DNA of 64,000 nt from Indioceanicola profundi (GCF_003568845.1 NZ_CP030126.1:1825001-1889000); one strand, 5' to 3'. Shown: positions 32,738-43,187, numbered from the stretch's first letter. A program made the numbers and translations. The notes: generated by a model from the letters alone, not told the origin.

Positions 32738-34405
32738 ATGACCGACCGCCTGAACATCGCCCTTGCGCAGGTCAACCCTACTGTCGGCGCGTTGGGCGCG
32801 AACCAGTCGCGCATTCGAAGCGCGCGGGCGGATGCTGCGGCGCGTGGGGCCGATCTGGTGGTCTATCCAGAGCTGGTGATCTGCGGCTATCCGCCGGAGG
32901 ATCTGGTGCTGAAGCCCTTCTTCCTGGAAAGGGTGCGAAAGGCTGTCGAAGAACTGGCGGCGGACACCGCCGATGGTGGGCCGGCCATGGTGATCGGCGC
33001 GCCCTGGCAGGACCAGGGCCGGACCTACAACGCCGCCCTGCTTCTGGACGGCGGGCAGATCGCCGCCGTGCGCTACAAGCACGACCTGCCGAATTACGGC
33101 CCCTTCGACGAGAAGCGCGTCTTCTCCGCCGGCCCCCTGCCCGGCCCGGTGAATTTCCGCGGCGTGCGGCTGGGTCTGCTGGTCTGCGAAGACATGTGGA
33201 CGCCCGACGTGGCGGAGACCCTGGCCGAGACAGGAGCGGAAATCCTGGTGGTCCCCAACGGCAGCCCGTTCGAGACCGACAAGAGCGACATGCGCATGAA
33301 CCTGTCCGTCGCCCGCGTGACGGAGACCGGGCTGCCGCTGATCTATGTGAACCAGGTCGGCGGGCAGGATGAGCTGGTGTTCGATGGGGCAAGCTTCGTG
33401 CTGAACGCCGACCGGTCGTTGGCCGCACAGCTTCCAGGCTTCGATGAGCATCTCGGCATGACGCACTGGACGCGCGAGGCAGACGGCTGGCGCTGCGCCA
33501 GCACCGAATTTGCGAAGCCGGCGGAACGGCTGGAGGCGATCTACCGGGCCATGGTGCTGGGCCTGCGCGACTATGTCGGCAAGAACCGCTTTCCCGGCGT
33601 CATCATCGGCATGTCCGGCGGCGTGGATAGCGCCCTGTCCGCCGCCGTGGCCGTGGACGCGCTGGGGGCCGACGCGGTGCATCTGGTGATGATGCCGTCG
33701 CCCTATACCAGCCAGCACAGCCTGGACGACGCTGCCGAGGCCGCGGAGTTGCTGGGCGCGCGCATCGATACCATCTCCATTCAGCCGGCCATGCAGGCTT
33801 TCGACTCCATGCTGGCTCCCGCCTTCGCCGGCAAGGACCCGGATATCACGGAGGAGAACCTGCAGTCCCGCTCCCGTGGGGTGACGTTGATGGCGCTGTC
33901 GAACAAATTCGGCGGCATGGTCCTGTCCACCGGCAACAAGTCGGAGATGTCGGTGGGCTACGCCACGCTGTATGGCGATATGTGCGGCGGGTTCAACGTG
34001 CTGAAGGACATCTACAAGACCACCGTCTATGAGTTGTGCCGCTGGCGGAACGCCCATCTGCCCGCCGGCGTGATGGGACCGTCCGGCCGGGTGGTGCCGG
34101 ATCGGATCATCACCAAGGCGCCGTCCGCGGAGCTGAAACCGGATCAGACCGACCAGGACAGCCTGCCCCCTTATGACGCGCTGGACGATATTCTCGAATG
34201 TCTTGTGGAGCGGGACATGGGCCTGATGGAGATCGTCGCCCGCGGTCATGAGGCAGAGGTGGTGAACAAGGTCTGGCGTCTGCTGGACAGGGCCGAATAC
34301 AAGCGCCGCCAGGCCCCGCCGGGCGTCAAGATCACCCGCCGCAGTTTCGGCAAGGACCGCCGCTATCCGATCACCAGCGGCTTCATATCCATCCTGGCCG
34401 GTTGA
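32738..34405 (+). CDS. nadE: Glutamine-dependent NAD+ synthetase
   Basis: 555-residue two-domain enzyme that amidates NaAD to NAD+. The N-terminal glutaminase (nitrilase) domain has the catalytic triad Glu45, Lys114 and Cys150 (VCEDMW). The C-terminal synthetase domain has the ATP pyrophosphatase loop GMSGGVDSALSA near residues 291-302. Length is right for the two-domain form. ATG 32738 follows AGGAAAAG. It stands alone as a rightward gene, divergent from the FAD-Rieske gene. Confidence 0.96.
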   Translation: MTDRLNIALAQVNPTVGALGANQSRIRSARADAAARGADLVVYPELVICGYPPEDLVLKPFFLERVRKAVEELAADTADGGPAMVIGAPWQDQGRTYNAALLLDGGQIAAVRYKHDLPNYGPFDEKRVFSAGPLPGPVNFRGVRLGLLVCEDMWTPDVAETLAETGAEILVVPNGSPFETDKSDMRMNLSVARVTETGLPLIYVNQVGGQDELVFDGASFVLNADRSLAAQLPGFDEHLGMTHWTREADGWRCASTEFAKPAERLEAIYRAMVLGLRDYVGKNRFPGVIIGMSGGVDSALSAAVAVDALGADAVHLVMMPSPYTSQHSLDDAAEAAELLGARIDTISIQPAMQAFDSMLAPAFAGKDPDITEENLQSRSRGVTLMALSNKFGGMVLSTGNKSEMSVGYATLYGDMCGGFNVLKDIYKTTVYELCRWRNAHLPAGVMGPSGRVVPDRIITKAPSAELKPDQTDQDSLPPYDALDDILECLVERDMGLMEIVARGHEAEVVNKVWRLLDRAEYKRRQAPPGVKITRRSFGKDRRYPITSGFISILAG

Positions 34406-34638
34406 TCAACGCGCCGGCCGAGGCACTTCGCTTGCCGCACCGGCGAGACCGGGTGCCCGGCCCCTACCCCTTACTTGACAATCCCCGGGCGGAAACACCA
34501 AAGTGCCTGCCTGTAGCCGATCGATCGGGGAATGGTTGAGGCGAAGGCACAATGCCTTAACCTCTTTCGCGTAGGATCGGCCCCGGGCAGCTGGAAACGG
34601 CTGCATCAAGGCGCAACGGTTCAGGTGGGGGCTTCCTC

Positions 34639-35022
34639 GTGTCCACGAATATCCAGGTGCTGGTTGTCGACGATTACGCGACGATGCGGCGCATCATCAG
34701 GAACCTGCTCACCCAGATCGGCTTCACTCGCATCGAGGAAGCGGCCGATGGGGCGGAAGCACTGGCGAAGCTGCGCGGAGGCACCTTCGGTCTGGTCATC
34801 TCCGACTGGAACATGGAGCCGATGACCGGCCTGCAGCTCCTGAAGGAAGTGCGGGCGGACATCCGCCTGAAGGCCACGCCCTTCATCATGGTGACCGCGG
34901 AGTCGAAGACGGAAAACGTCGTTGCCGCCAAGGAAGCCGGCGTGAATAACTACATCGTGAAGCCGTTCAACGCCGACACCTTGAAGAAGAAGATCGAGAG
35001 CGTCATCGGCGCTCTGACCTGA
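34639..35022 (+). CDS. cheY: CheY-type chemotaxis response regulator
   Basis: 127-residue single receiver domain, start GTG. Conserved residues: Asp11 and Asp12 (VVDDY) for metal binding, Asp56 as phospho-acceptor (ISDWNM), Thr86 (MVTAES) and Lys108 (VKPF). There is no output domain, so it acts by binding a partner, classically the flagellar switch protein FliM. It sits directly before a CheZ-like phosphatase, 29 bases apart, making a signal/reset pair. No cheA, receptor or flagellar gene is in the window. The 233-base upstream region has a TTGACA (34475-34480) but no fitting -10 box, so no promoter is called. Confidence 0.93.
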   Translation: MSTNIQVLVVDDYATMRRIIRNLLTQIGFTRIEEAADGAEALAKLRGGTFGLVISDWNMEPMTGLQLLKEVRADIRLKATPFIMVTAESKTENVVAAKEAGVNNYIVKPFNADTLKKKIESVIGALT

Positions 35023-35051
35023 CGGACGGACCCGTCCGGAACGGTGCGGCC

Positions 35052-35891
35052 GTGAGCGACATCGTCGCCGATCTGACGGACCGGGAATATGAGCAGATCG
35101 AGGACGCTCTGCTCTCTTCCCGCCGCGGTCGCGCTTTCCTGCGGATGCGGGACCGGCGGCACCGAGTGGTCGCCGTCGACGATGTCCGCCGCCTGTTCCG
35201 TGAGACGCGGGACACGCCCCATATAGACCCGGCCAGCCACATCAAAATCCTGCGGCGCGAGTTGCAGGAACTGTCCGCCCATATCGCCGAGACCCGGCGT
35301 GAGGTCGCAGCGCTGAAGCCGGACGATCCTTCCGCCAACCGGATCATGGTTGCGACGGAGGAGCTGGATGCGATCCTCCAGGCTACTGAGCATGCCACGA
35401 CGGAAATCCTGAACGGATCGGAGCGGATACAGTCCGTGGCCGACCGCCTGCGGAAGGATCAGCCGGAGCTGGCGTCGATTCTGGACAGGGAGGTCATGGA
35501 GATAATGACCGCCTGCAGCTTCCAGGACATCACCGGACAGCGCATGACCAAGGTGGTGAACGCCCTGCGCTATATCGAGCGCCGGGTGCATGCCATGATC
35601 CAGATCTGGGGCGGGCTGGAAGAGGAAGATCTTACCAACGACCCGTCGGATGAGCCAAAGGACACGCGGCCCGACGCCCACCTGCTGCACGGGCCTGCGC
35701 TGCGGGGCGGCATCAACCAGGATGCCGTTGACGCACTGCTGGCGGGAGCCGTCGCCGCGACGCGGAGCGTGGACGATCCGCTGGCGCAGAAGCCGCCGGC
35801 CCCCGTGCCCGACCGCCCCGCCGCGACCTTGGCCGACGGGGAAGCTGCGGAGCCGCTGTCCCAGTCGGCCGTGGACGACCTGTTCCCGTAA
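35052..35891 (+). CDS. cheZ: CheZ-like phosphatase of phospho-CheY
   Basis: 279 residues, start GTG. The middle is helical and contains the CheZ signature CSFQDITGQRMTKVVNAL with catalytic Asp159 and Gln163 (DxxxQ as in enteric CheZ). It dephosphorylates CheY-P at the end of the chemotaxis signal. The N-terminal helices (residues about 10-55) and a Pro/Ala-rich C-terminal tail ending in LSQSAVDDLFP fit the family; the tail in enteric CheZ binds CheY. It is the second gene of a two-gene cheY-cheZ unit and converges on the M32 peptidase gene. Confidence 0.9.
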   Translation: MSDIVADLTDREYEQIEDALLSSRRGRAFLRMRDRRHRVVAVDDVRRLFRETRDTPHIDPASHIKILRRELQELSAHIAETRREVAALKPDDPSANRIMVATEELDAILQATEHATTEILNGSERIQSVADRLRKDQPELASILDREVMEIMTACSFQDITGQRMTKVVNALRYIERRVHAMIQIWGGLEEEDLTNDPSDEPKDTRPDAHLLHGPALRGGINQDAVDALLAGAVAATRSVDDPLAQKPPAPVPDRPAATLADGEAAEPLSQSAVDDLFP

Positions 35892-35911
35892 GCTGACCCG
35901 CCGACCAGCGC

Positions 35912-37396
35912 CTATGCGAGATAGCGCGCCTCGAGGTGGCGCTTAAAGACATCCGCGTCGAGGGGACGTCCGGTCGCCTGCACCAGAAGCTCCGTACCGG
36001 TGTAGCGACGCCCCTTCGCATGGATGGATTCGCCGAGCCAGCCCAGCAGGCCCGAGAGATCGCCGCGGGCGATGTCCCCGTCCAGGTCGGGCAACACCCT
36101 GCGCGCCATGTCGAAGAGCTGGGCCGCCATCATGGCACCGAGCGTATAGGTCGGGAAATAGCCCCAGAGCCCGCTGGGCCAATGGATGTCCTGCATACAG
36201 CCCATAGCATCGTTGGGCGGGGTCACTCCCAGCAGCTCCCGGAAGCCCTGGTTCCAGGCGTCCGGGAGGTCCCCAAGGTCGAGCCGTCCCTCCACCATCG
36301 CCTGCTCCAGCCGCCAGCGCAGGATCACATGCGCCGGATAGGTCATCTCGTCCGCATCCACGCGGATGAAGCTCCGCTCGACCTTGCGCATGCGCCGTAG
36401 GAGATTGTCCGCGGTCCAGGCCGGCCCGGACTTGCCATAGCCGGCCGCCAGGATGGGAGCTGCCCAGGCCAGGAAACCCGCATGCCGGCCCACCTGCATG
36501 TCCAGCATGAGGCTCTGGCTCTCATGCACGGCGAGCCCCCGCGCCTGCCCAACCGGCTGCGACAGCCACCGGGCCGGACGTCCCATCTCGTACATGGCGT
36601 GCCCGGTCTCATGCAGACTGGACTTGAAGGCCTTGAACCAGTCGTCCGGGTCCAGGCGGGTAGTGATGCGGACGTCCCCGGTCGCCCCGCCGAAGAAGGC
36701 GTGCAGGGACCGGTCCAGCCGGCCGGTGAATCCGATGCGCGCCGCGATGTCGGCGGCCAGTTGCCGCTGGACCTCCAGATCGAAAGGCCCCTCCATCGGG
36801 AGGGCCTCCGGCTCATTGGCCTGCCGCGCCTCCACCTTCTCCAGAAAGCCGGGAAGCCAGGCGGCATAGCTCTCGAACACGCCGGCGAAGTCCGCGACCC
36901 GACTACCGGGCTCATAGCTGTCGTGCAGCGCATCGTAAAGGCCGCAGCCCAGCACGCCGGCCTTCAGTTCCGCCTCTTCCCGCTGCCGGGCCAGAACCAC
37001 GCGGAGGGCGGGCAGGAGTGCCGCAAAGTCGTTATTGCGCTTGGCATCGCGCCAGATGATCGCCGCCCTGGAGCTGGCGCGGGCGCTGGCCTCCACCAGC
37101 TCGGACGGCAGACAGACGGCGAGCGCTTGCATCCGCCGCATCTCCCGCAGATTGGCAAGCTGCCAGTCATCCAGCTCGCCAGCCCGCGACTCGGCCTCGT
37201 TCAGCCAGTCCGCCAGCCGCGGCTCCGCTAGCATCGCGTGCAGCACCCCTTCCAGCGCTGCCACCTGCTCCGCCCGGGCCGGGCTGGCCGCCTCCGGCAT
37301 CATCGTGCGGGTGTCCCAGTTCAGTATCCCGAGCGCCCCCTGAAGCGCGGAGCGGCGGGCAAAGTGGGCTTCCAGGCGGGCGTAGGCGGAACTCAT
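35912..37396 (-). CDS. M32 (Taq-type) metallocarboxypeptidase
   Basis: 494-residue zinc carboxypeptidase of family M32. HETGH at residues 262-266 gives the two His ligands and catalytic Glu, and HESQS at residues 291-295 the third ligand; both motifs are diagnostic. It releases C-terminal amino acids from peptides in the cytosol. Length is typical. Its start overlaps the SURF1 stop by 4 bases (ATGA), so it is the last gene of the leftward cytochrome oxidase transcript. This coupling is odd functionally; it may reflect only operon packing. Confidence 0.93.
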   Translation of the reverse strand: MSSAYARLEAHFARRSALQGALGILNWDTRTMMPEAASPARAEQVAALEGVLHAMLAEPRLADWLNEAESRAGELDDWQLANLREMRRMQALAVCLPSELVEASARASSRAAIIWRDAKRNNDFAALLPALRVVLARQREEAELKAGVLGCGLYDALHDSYEPGSRVADFAGVFESYAAWLPGFLEKVEARQANEPEALPMEGPFDLEVQRQLAADIAARIGFTGRLDRSLHAFFGGATGDVRITTRLDPDDWFKAFKSSLHETGHAMYEMGRPARWLSQPVGQARGLAVHESQSLMLDMQVGRHAGFLAWAAPILAAGYGKSGPAWTADNLLRRMRKVERSFIRVDADEMTYPAHVILRWRLEQAMVEGRLDLGDLPDAWNQGFRELLGVTPPNDAMGCMQDIHWPSGLWGYFPTYTLGAMMAAQLFDMARRVLPDLDGDIARGDLSGLLGWLGESIHAKGRRYTGTELLVQATGRPLDADVFKRHLEARYLA

Positions 37397-38151
37397 TTCA
37401 GCGGCAATCTCCGGAAACTTGCGGCGATCCAGACGCCAACCAGGGTAAGGGCCAGGCCGTACCAGGTGATGACGTAGGAGAGATGATTGTTGGGCAGATT
37501 GACCACCGTGCGGCCGCCCAAGGGCCAGCCGCCGGGGTTCGGCGTATTGTCCGCCTGAACAACGACAGGAGCGAGTTCCTGGACCTCGGCTGCGACGGCC
37601 ATGGCGGGCAGGTCGGTCCAGAACCAGAAATTCTCAGCGGGGCGGTTCTCGGGCTGAAGCCAGTTCGGGCTGTCGGGCGTGCGGGCGATTCCCCGGATGG
37701 TCACCTCGCCGGGCACCTGCCCCTCCGCCCGCCGGACGGCATCGCGCAGGTCATCCGGTACGAACCCGCGGTCCACCAGGACCGTCCCCTGCCCGTCGCT
37801 GCGCCGTAGTGGGGTCAGCACATGCACGCCGGTGCGGTTCGTGCCGTTCGGCTGCTGCATGGTGCGCGGGCCGAGATGGAGTTCGCGGTCATGCAGGAAG
37901 GTGCCCGTAACGCTGACCGGCCGGTAGTCCCAGGCTTCGGGATCGTCGATGGAGGGCGGCAGCGGCACAGGATCGGCGTCGAGCCGCGTCTCGATCCGGT
38001 TGATCAGCGCGGTTTTCCACTCCAGCCTCTGCCACTGCCAGGTGCCGAGCGTGATCAGCGCCGCGAGCGTAACCAAGCTGGCAAGCGTCATCCAGAGACT
38101 TGGGCGGAATCGGCGGGGACCGAGATGGTCGGCTCCGTCGGGAGCGCTCAT
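37393..38151 (-). CDS. SURF1-family cytochrome oxidase assembly protein
   Basis: 252 residues with a membrane helix at each end (residues about 17-35 and 225-245) and a periplasmic region between, as in SURF1 (Shy1). Typical blocks: GTWQWQRLEWKTALI after the first helix, DYRPVSVTGTFLHDRELHLGPR, and NNHLSYVITWYGLALTLVG at the end. SURF1 helps insert haem a into cytochrome oxidase subunit I. It overlaps the M32 gene by 4 bases and starts 4 bases after the DUF983 gene. Confidence 0.93.
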   Translation of the reverse strand: MSAPDGADHLGPRRFRPSLWMTLASLVTLAALITLGTWQWQRLEWKTALINRIETRLDADPVPLPPSIDDPEAWDYRPVSVTGTFLHDRELHLGPRTMQQPNGTNRTGVHVLTPLRRSDGQGTVLVDRGFVPDDLRDAVRRAEGQVPGEVTIRGIARTPDSPNWLQPENRPAENFWFWTDLPAMAVAAEVQELAPVVVQADNTPNPGGWPLGGRTVVNLPNNHLSYVITWYGLALTLVGVWIAASFRRLPLK

Positions 38152-38155
38152 GGCA

Positions 38156-38563
38156 TCAGCCTTGCCCGCCCGGCGCTTCGTCCGGGGCGCGATCGAACTC
38201 GTCGCGGCGGTAGCGATACTGGAGCGCCAGGGTCATGCCCTTGGCAGGGCGGAGCATGCCGAGTGCTGTGCCGAGGATCACCACGGACCAGATGATGGCA
38301 TGGAGCCAGAGCGGCCAGTCCACCCGCATGGCCACCATCAGCGCCAGCGGAACGATGGTGAAGCCGAGAATGAAAATGAGGAAGACAGCCGGACCGTCGC
38401 CGCTGTCGTTCCGGGCCAGTTCCAGGCCGCAGACCTCGCATAGGTCCACGACGTCCAGATAACCCTTGAAGAGTCTCCCCTCCCCGCAACGCGGGCAGCG
38501 ACACCGCAGGCCCGCGCGCAGGTAGGGGAGGACATCGTCACTGTGGGTCGATTGCGACACCAC
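38156..38563 (-). CDS. DUF983 membrane protein of the cox cluster
   Basis: 135 residues. A zinc-ribbon-like CRCPRCGEG near residue 21 and CEVCGLEL near residue 45 precede two membrane helices (about 59-78 and 88-107). The start is taken at a GTG (38563) right after the ctaE stop; a second GTG at 38560 is equivalent. DUF983 proteins are regularly found between ctaE and surf1 in alphaproteobacteria and are assumed to assist oxidase assembly; a biochemical role is not established. Confidence 0.87.
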   Translation of the reverse strand: MVSQSTHSDDVLPYLRAGLRCRCPRCGEGRLFKGYLDVVDLCEVCGLELARNDSGDGPAVFLIFILGFTIVPLALMVAMRVDWPLWLHAIIWSVVILGTALGMLRPAKGMTLALQYRYRRDEFDRAPDEAPGGQG

Positions 38564-38586
38564 GGTCTCGCTTGGTTTCAGCAGGA

Positions 38587-39441
38587 TCAGTGCGCGGCCG
38601 GCCAGGCGCCGCCGCCGCCCCACCAGTAGATGGAGACGAACAGGAACAGCCAGACCACGTCGACGAAGTGCCAGTACCACGCCGCCGCCTCGAAGCCGAA
38701 ATGGCTGGTCGGGGTGAAGTGGCCGCGCGCCGTGCGGTACCAGCAGACCGCCAGGAAGATCGTCCCGATGATCACATGGGCGCCGTGGAAACCCGTCGCC
38801 ATGTAGAAGGCGGACGAATAGACGTTCTGGTTGAAGGCGAAAGTGGCGTGGCCGTACTCGTAGATCTGGAAGCCGGAGAACAGCACGCCGAGGGCGACCG
38901 TCAGGCCGAGGGCCTTGGAGGCGGCCTTCATGTTGCCTTCCACGATCTCATGGTGGGCCCAGGTCACCGTGCAGCCCGACAGCAGCAGGATGACGGTCAT
39001 CATCAGCGGCAGGTCGAACGGGTTCATCGGGACGGTGCCGGCCGGGGGCCAGACACCGCCGGTCGCCTCGATACGGGCCGTCTGAATCGGCTCGTTGTAG
39101 AAGAGGCTGGCGTCGAAGAAGGCCCAGAAGAAGGCCGCGAAGAACATCACTTCCGACGCGATGAACAGCACCATGCCGTAGCGGAGGCCGATCTTGACGA
39201 TCGGGCTGTGGGCCTTCTGGACCACGCTCTCCCGCACCACGTCGCGCCACCAGCCGAACATGCAGGCCAGCACGGCGACGAAGCCGGCGGCCAGCAGGTA
39301 CCAGCCCATGTCGTGGAACTGCAGCACCGCACCAGTGGCCAGGAGGCCGGCGGCGAAGCTGCTGAGCAGCGGCCACGGGCTGGGGTCTACCAGGTGGTAG
39401 GGCTGCTTGATGCCCTCGTTCTGCGCCTGTACGTCAGCCAT
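38587..39441 (-). CDS. ctaE: Cytochrome c oxidase subunit III
   Basis: 284 residues, seven transmembrane segments. Family blocks are visible: YHLVDPSPWPLLSSFA near the N-terminus, MFFAAFFWAFFDASL in the third-fourth helix, HHEIVEGN near residue 167, and TGFHGAHVIIGTIFL near residue 217. Subunit III is a structural part of the aa3 oxidase complex that stabilises the proton-pumping core. GAGGGATAG-type spacing before the ATG fits. It follows ctaG and precedes DUF983. Confidence 0.96.
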   Translation of the reverse strand: MADVQAQNEGIKQPYHLVDPSPWPLLSSFAAGLLATGAVLQFHDMGWYLLAAGFVAVLACMFGWWRDVVRESVVQKAHSPIVKIGLRYGMVLFIASEVMFFAAFFWAFFDASLFYNEPIQTARIEATGGVWPPAGTVPMNPFDLPLMMTVILLLSGCTVTWAHHEIVEGNMKAASKALGLTVALGVLFSGFQIYEYGHATFAFNQNVYSSAFYMATGFHGAHVIIGTIFLAVCWYRTARGHFTPTSHFGFEAAAWYWHFVDVVWLFLFVSIYWWGGGGAWPAAH

Positions 39442-39525
39442 CTCTCTCTATCCCTCGGCTCGCCCGGCTTCCCGATCGGTCCCGATCCTCCCGCTGTATG
39501 GAGGTCGGGGCGGGCCCGGTGTCTT

Positions 39526-40179
39526 TCAGTTCAAACGCTCCGCCGGAGTGCCCGCGACGGCCGGAGGGGCCGCCTGGGCGCTCTCTTGGTAATCCCTGGC
39601 GCCCTCGCCGTCCATAGCCTGATGGGCCAGCGTCTGATCGGGCGCCTTGTAGAAGGTGTAGGACAGGGTGATGGTGGTCACATCGTCCATATGCGGGTCC
39701 TCGGCGATCGCCGGGTCCACGAAGAAGTAGACCGGCATGTCCACCGACTGCCCAGGTTCCAGCATCTGCTCGGTGAAGCAGAAGCACTGGATCTTGTTAA
39801 AATAGATCCCAGCCTTCTCCGGCGTGACGTTGTACGTCGCCGTCCCGACCAGAGCCGCATCCGTGTTGTTGCGGGCGTGGTAGCTGGTCAATGCCGGCTC
39901 GCCCACGCGCACGTCCATGGTGTTCGCCTCCGGTCGGAAGCTCCACTTCAGGTCCCGGTTCACGTCCGCATTGAAGCGGATGGTGATCTTGCGGTCCAGC
40001 ACCGGACCGGCGATGCCGTCCGCCACCTGCGGCGTCCCGGCAAAGCCCGTCACACGGCAGAACAGATCGTACAACGGTACGGCCGCGAAGGTCAGGCCGG
40101 TCATGCCGGCCACGATCCCGCCCAGCACCACGGCAACGCGGGCGTTGCTGCGACCGCCATGTCTCTGCTGCCGGGTCAT
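39526..40179 (-). CDS. ctaG: Cytochrome c oxidase assembly factor CtaG (Cox11)
   Basis: 217 residues: a membrane helix (about 15-35) anchors a periplasmic domain that delivers copper to the CuB site of subunit I. Cys residues in KIQCFCFTEQML (CFCF motif) are the copper ligands of Cox11. The FCRVTGFAGTPQ stretch behind the helix is also typical. Its ATG overlaps the stop of the preceding small gene (ATGA). Confidence 0.95.
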   Translation of the reverse strand: MTRQQRHGGRSNARVAVVLGGIVAGMTGLTFAAVPLYDLFCRVTGFAGTPQVADGIAGPVLDRKITIRFNADVNRDLKWSFRPEANTMDVRVGEPALTSYHARNNTDAALVGTATYNVTPEKAGIYFNKIQCFCFTEQMLEPGQSVDMPVYFFVDPAIAEDPHMDDVTTITLSYTFYKAPDQTLAHQAMDGEGARDYQESAQAAPPAVAGTPAERLN

Positions 40180-40337
40180 GGCGTGATGCCTCCCCCCGAC
40201 ATGCGGACCATCGCGATCACATAGATCAGCCCCACCAGGAACAGCAGCACCGCCAGCACCGCGAGGTTCTTGCCCCGCTGACGCTTGTGCAACTCGCTCC
40301 TGGGATTGCCGCGGCTTGGCTGCTTGTCCTCATCCAT
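40176..40337 (-). CDS. Small cox-cluster membrane protein (CoxF-like)
   Basis: 53 residues. A GGGAGGGAACC sits directly before the ATG and the frame overlaps the ctaG start by 4 bases, both strong signs of a real gene. The N-terminus is short and charged (MDEDKQPSRGNPRSELHKRQ), followed by one hydrophobic span (NLAVLAVLLFLVGLIYVIAM) and a short tail. Small genes in this position, called coxF in some alphaproteobacteria, are thought to assist oxidase assembly. The gene is easily missed because it is under 60 codons. Confidence 0.8.
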   Translation of the reverse strand: MDEDKQPSRGNPRSELHKRQRGKNLAVLAVLLFLVGLIYVIAMVRMSGGGITP

Positions 40338-40350
40338 GGTTCCCTCCCGC

Positions 40351-41277
40351 TCAGCCGAGCACCAGCCGTTCGCCCACCATCAGGGCGAACAGCAGGAACA
40401 GGTAGAGGATGGAAAAAGCGAACATCTGTTTGGCGGGCTTGTAGTCCCCCTCCTCCGCGCGCAGCACGCGCACGGCGGACAGAAGGAATAGGCCGCCCAG
40501 CACCGCGGCGCCGATGGCATAGGCCACTCCGGACACGCCGAGCACGTAGGGCGTTAGCGCCAGCGGGAACAGCAGGACCGTATAGGCCAGCATCTGCCGC
40601 TTGGTCTCGCGCTCGCCAGCCACGACGGGAAGCATCGGCACGCCGGCGTCGCTGTAATCGATCCTGCGGAACAGGGCCAGCGCCCAGAAGTGAGGCGGCG
40701 TCCAGAAGAAGACCAGGGCAAACAGCACCACGCTGGCGAGGCTGATGTCGCCGGTGACGGCCGCCCAGCCGATCATCGGCGGGAACGCGCCGGCAGCACC
40801 GCCGATGACGATGTTCTGCGGCGTGCTGCGCTTCAGCCACATGGTGTAGACGAAAATGTAGAAGGCGCTGGCGAAGGCCAGCAGCCCGGCCGCGACCCAG
40901 TTCACGGCGAGACCCATCAGGATCACCGGCGCTACGGACAGCACCACGCCGAAGGCGAGCGCCTCGTCCGGATCGACCTTGCCGGCGGGAATGGGCCGCT
41001 TCTGGGTGCGGGTCATGATCGCGTCGATGTCGCGGTCGTACCACATGTTGACGGCACCGGCAGCACCTGCGCTGACGGCGATGCAGAGGATCGCCACCGC
41101 GGCAAGGACCGGGTGCAAATGGCCGGGGGCCAGCATCAGGCCGGCGAACCCGGAGAACACCACCAGCGACATGACGCGCGGCTTCAGCAGGGCGATGAAG
41201 TCGCCCACGCCAGCCGTCGCCTGCTCGTAACCGCCAAGTGCGGCGCCGGTGCGTGTATCGAGTGCGGTATCGCTCAT
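40351..41277 (-). CDS. ctaB: Protoheme IX farnesyltransferase
   Basis: 308 residues, UbiA-type polytopic prenyltransferase that converts haem b to haem o by adding a farnesyl group, the first step to haem a. The NMWYDRDIDAIMTRTQKRP motif (DxxxD) near residue 77-95 binds prenyl diphosphate. It is separated from ctaD by two hairpins and so is probably a transcription unit of its own together with the small protein, ctaG, ctaE, DUF983, SURF1 and M32 genes. Confidence 0.96.
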   Translation of the reverse strand: MSDTALDTRTGAALGGYEQATAGVGDFIALLKPRVMSLVVFSGFAGLMLAPGHLHPVLAAVAILCIAVSAGAAGAVNMWYDRDIDAIMTRTQKRPIPAGKVDPDEALAFGVVLSVAPVILMGLAVNWVAAGLLAFASAFYIFVYTMWLKRSTPQNIVIGGAAGAFPPMIGWAAVTGDISLASVVLFALVFFWTPPHFWALALFRRIDYSDAGVPMLPVVAGERETKRQMLAYTVLLFPLALTPYVLGVSGVAYAIGAAVLGGLFLLSAVRVLRAEEGDYKPAKQMFAFSILYLFLLFALMVGERLVLG

Positions 41278-41417
41278 CCCGCTTGTCTTTCGTCCCTACG
41301 ACCCCTGCGGCCCGTCGGATCGGGCCGGCCTGTCATCACATACCGGCTGGACGGCGGTTATGGCCCGCCTTTGCACCAGCCGCTCCCGTCGCCGGGCTTT
41401 GCGGTCTGCCGGGTGGC

Positions 41418-41452
41418 AAGACCGCGCGGGACGGTGCATCCCGCGCGGCCTT
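41418..41452 (-). terminator. Second stem-loop between ctaD and ctaB
   Basis: CCGCGCGGGA, a 7-base loop, then TCCCGCGCGG: a perfect 10-bp stem (41422-41448), extended by three more pairs beyond one mismatch. Leftward it is followed by TCTTGCC, a weak T tract. It may back up the stronger terminator at 41528-41568. Confidence 0.5.
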
Positions 41453-41527
41453 CCCCTCATGAACCGCCTCAGTGCGGGGCCGGACGACACGTCCCTGCCC
41501 CAGGCCGCCGGAAGGCGGCGGACCCTC

Positions 41528-41568
41528 AAAAGACCGGCGGGACGGCAGGTCGACCCCGCCGTCCCGCC
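41528..41568 (-). terminator. Intrinsic terminator after ctaD
   Basis: GGCGGGACGGC and GCCGTCCCGCC (41536-41546 and 41558-41568) form a perfect 11-bp stem whose loop contains the self-complementary GGTCGACC. Leftward, beyond a few bases, comes TCTTTT (rc of 41528-41533). It lies 6 bases past the ctaD stop and so ends the ctaC-ctaD transcript. Confidence 0.75.
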
Positions 41569-41574
41569 GCCGCA

Positions 41575-43170
<1,596 letters not shown>

Positions 43171-43187
43171 TCAATTCCTTCCTAATA

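Noticed and set aside
34475-34503. A TTGACA box upstream of cheY
   Set aside because: The base positions 16-18 after it show no -10-like sequence, so a sigma-70 promoter is not supported.
34544-34558. Perfect 6-bp hairpin AAGGCA-CAA-TGCCTT before cheY
   Set aside because: Such short palindromes are expected by chance and there is no T tract or conserved context.
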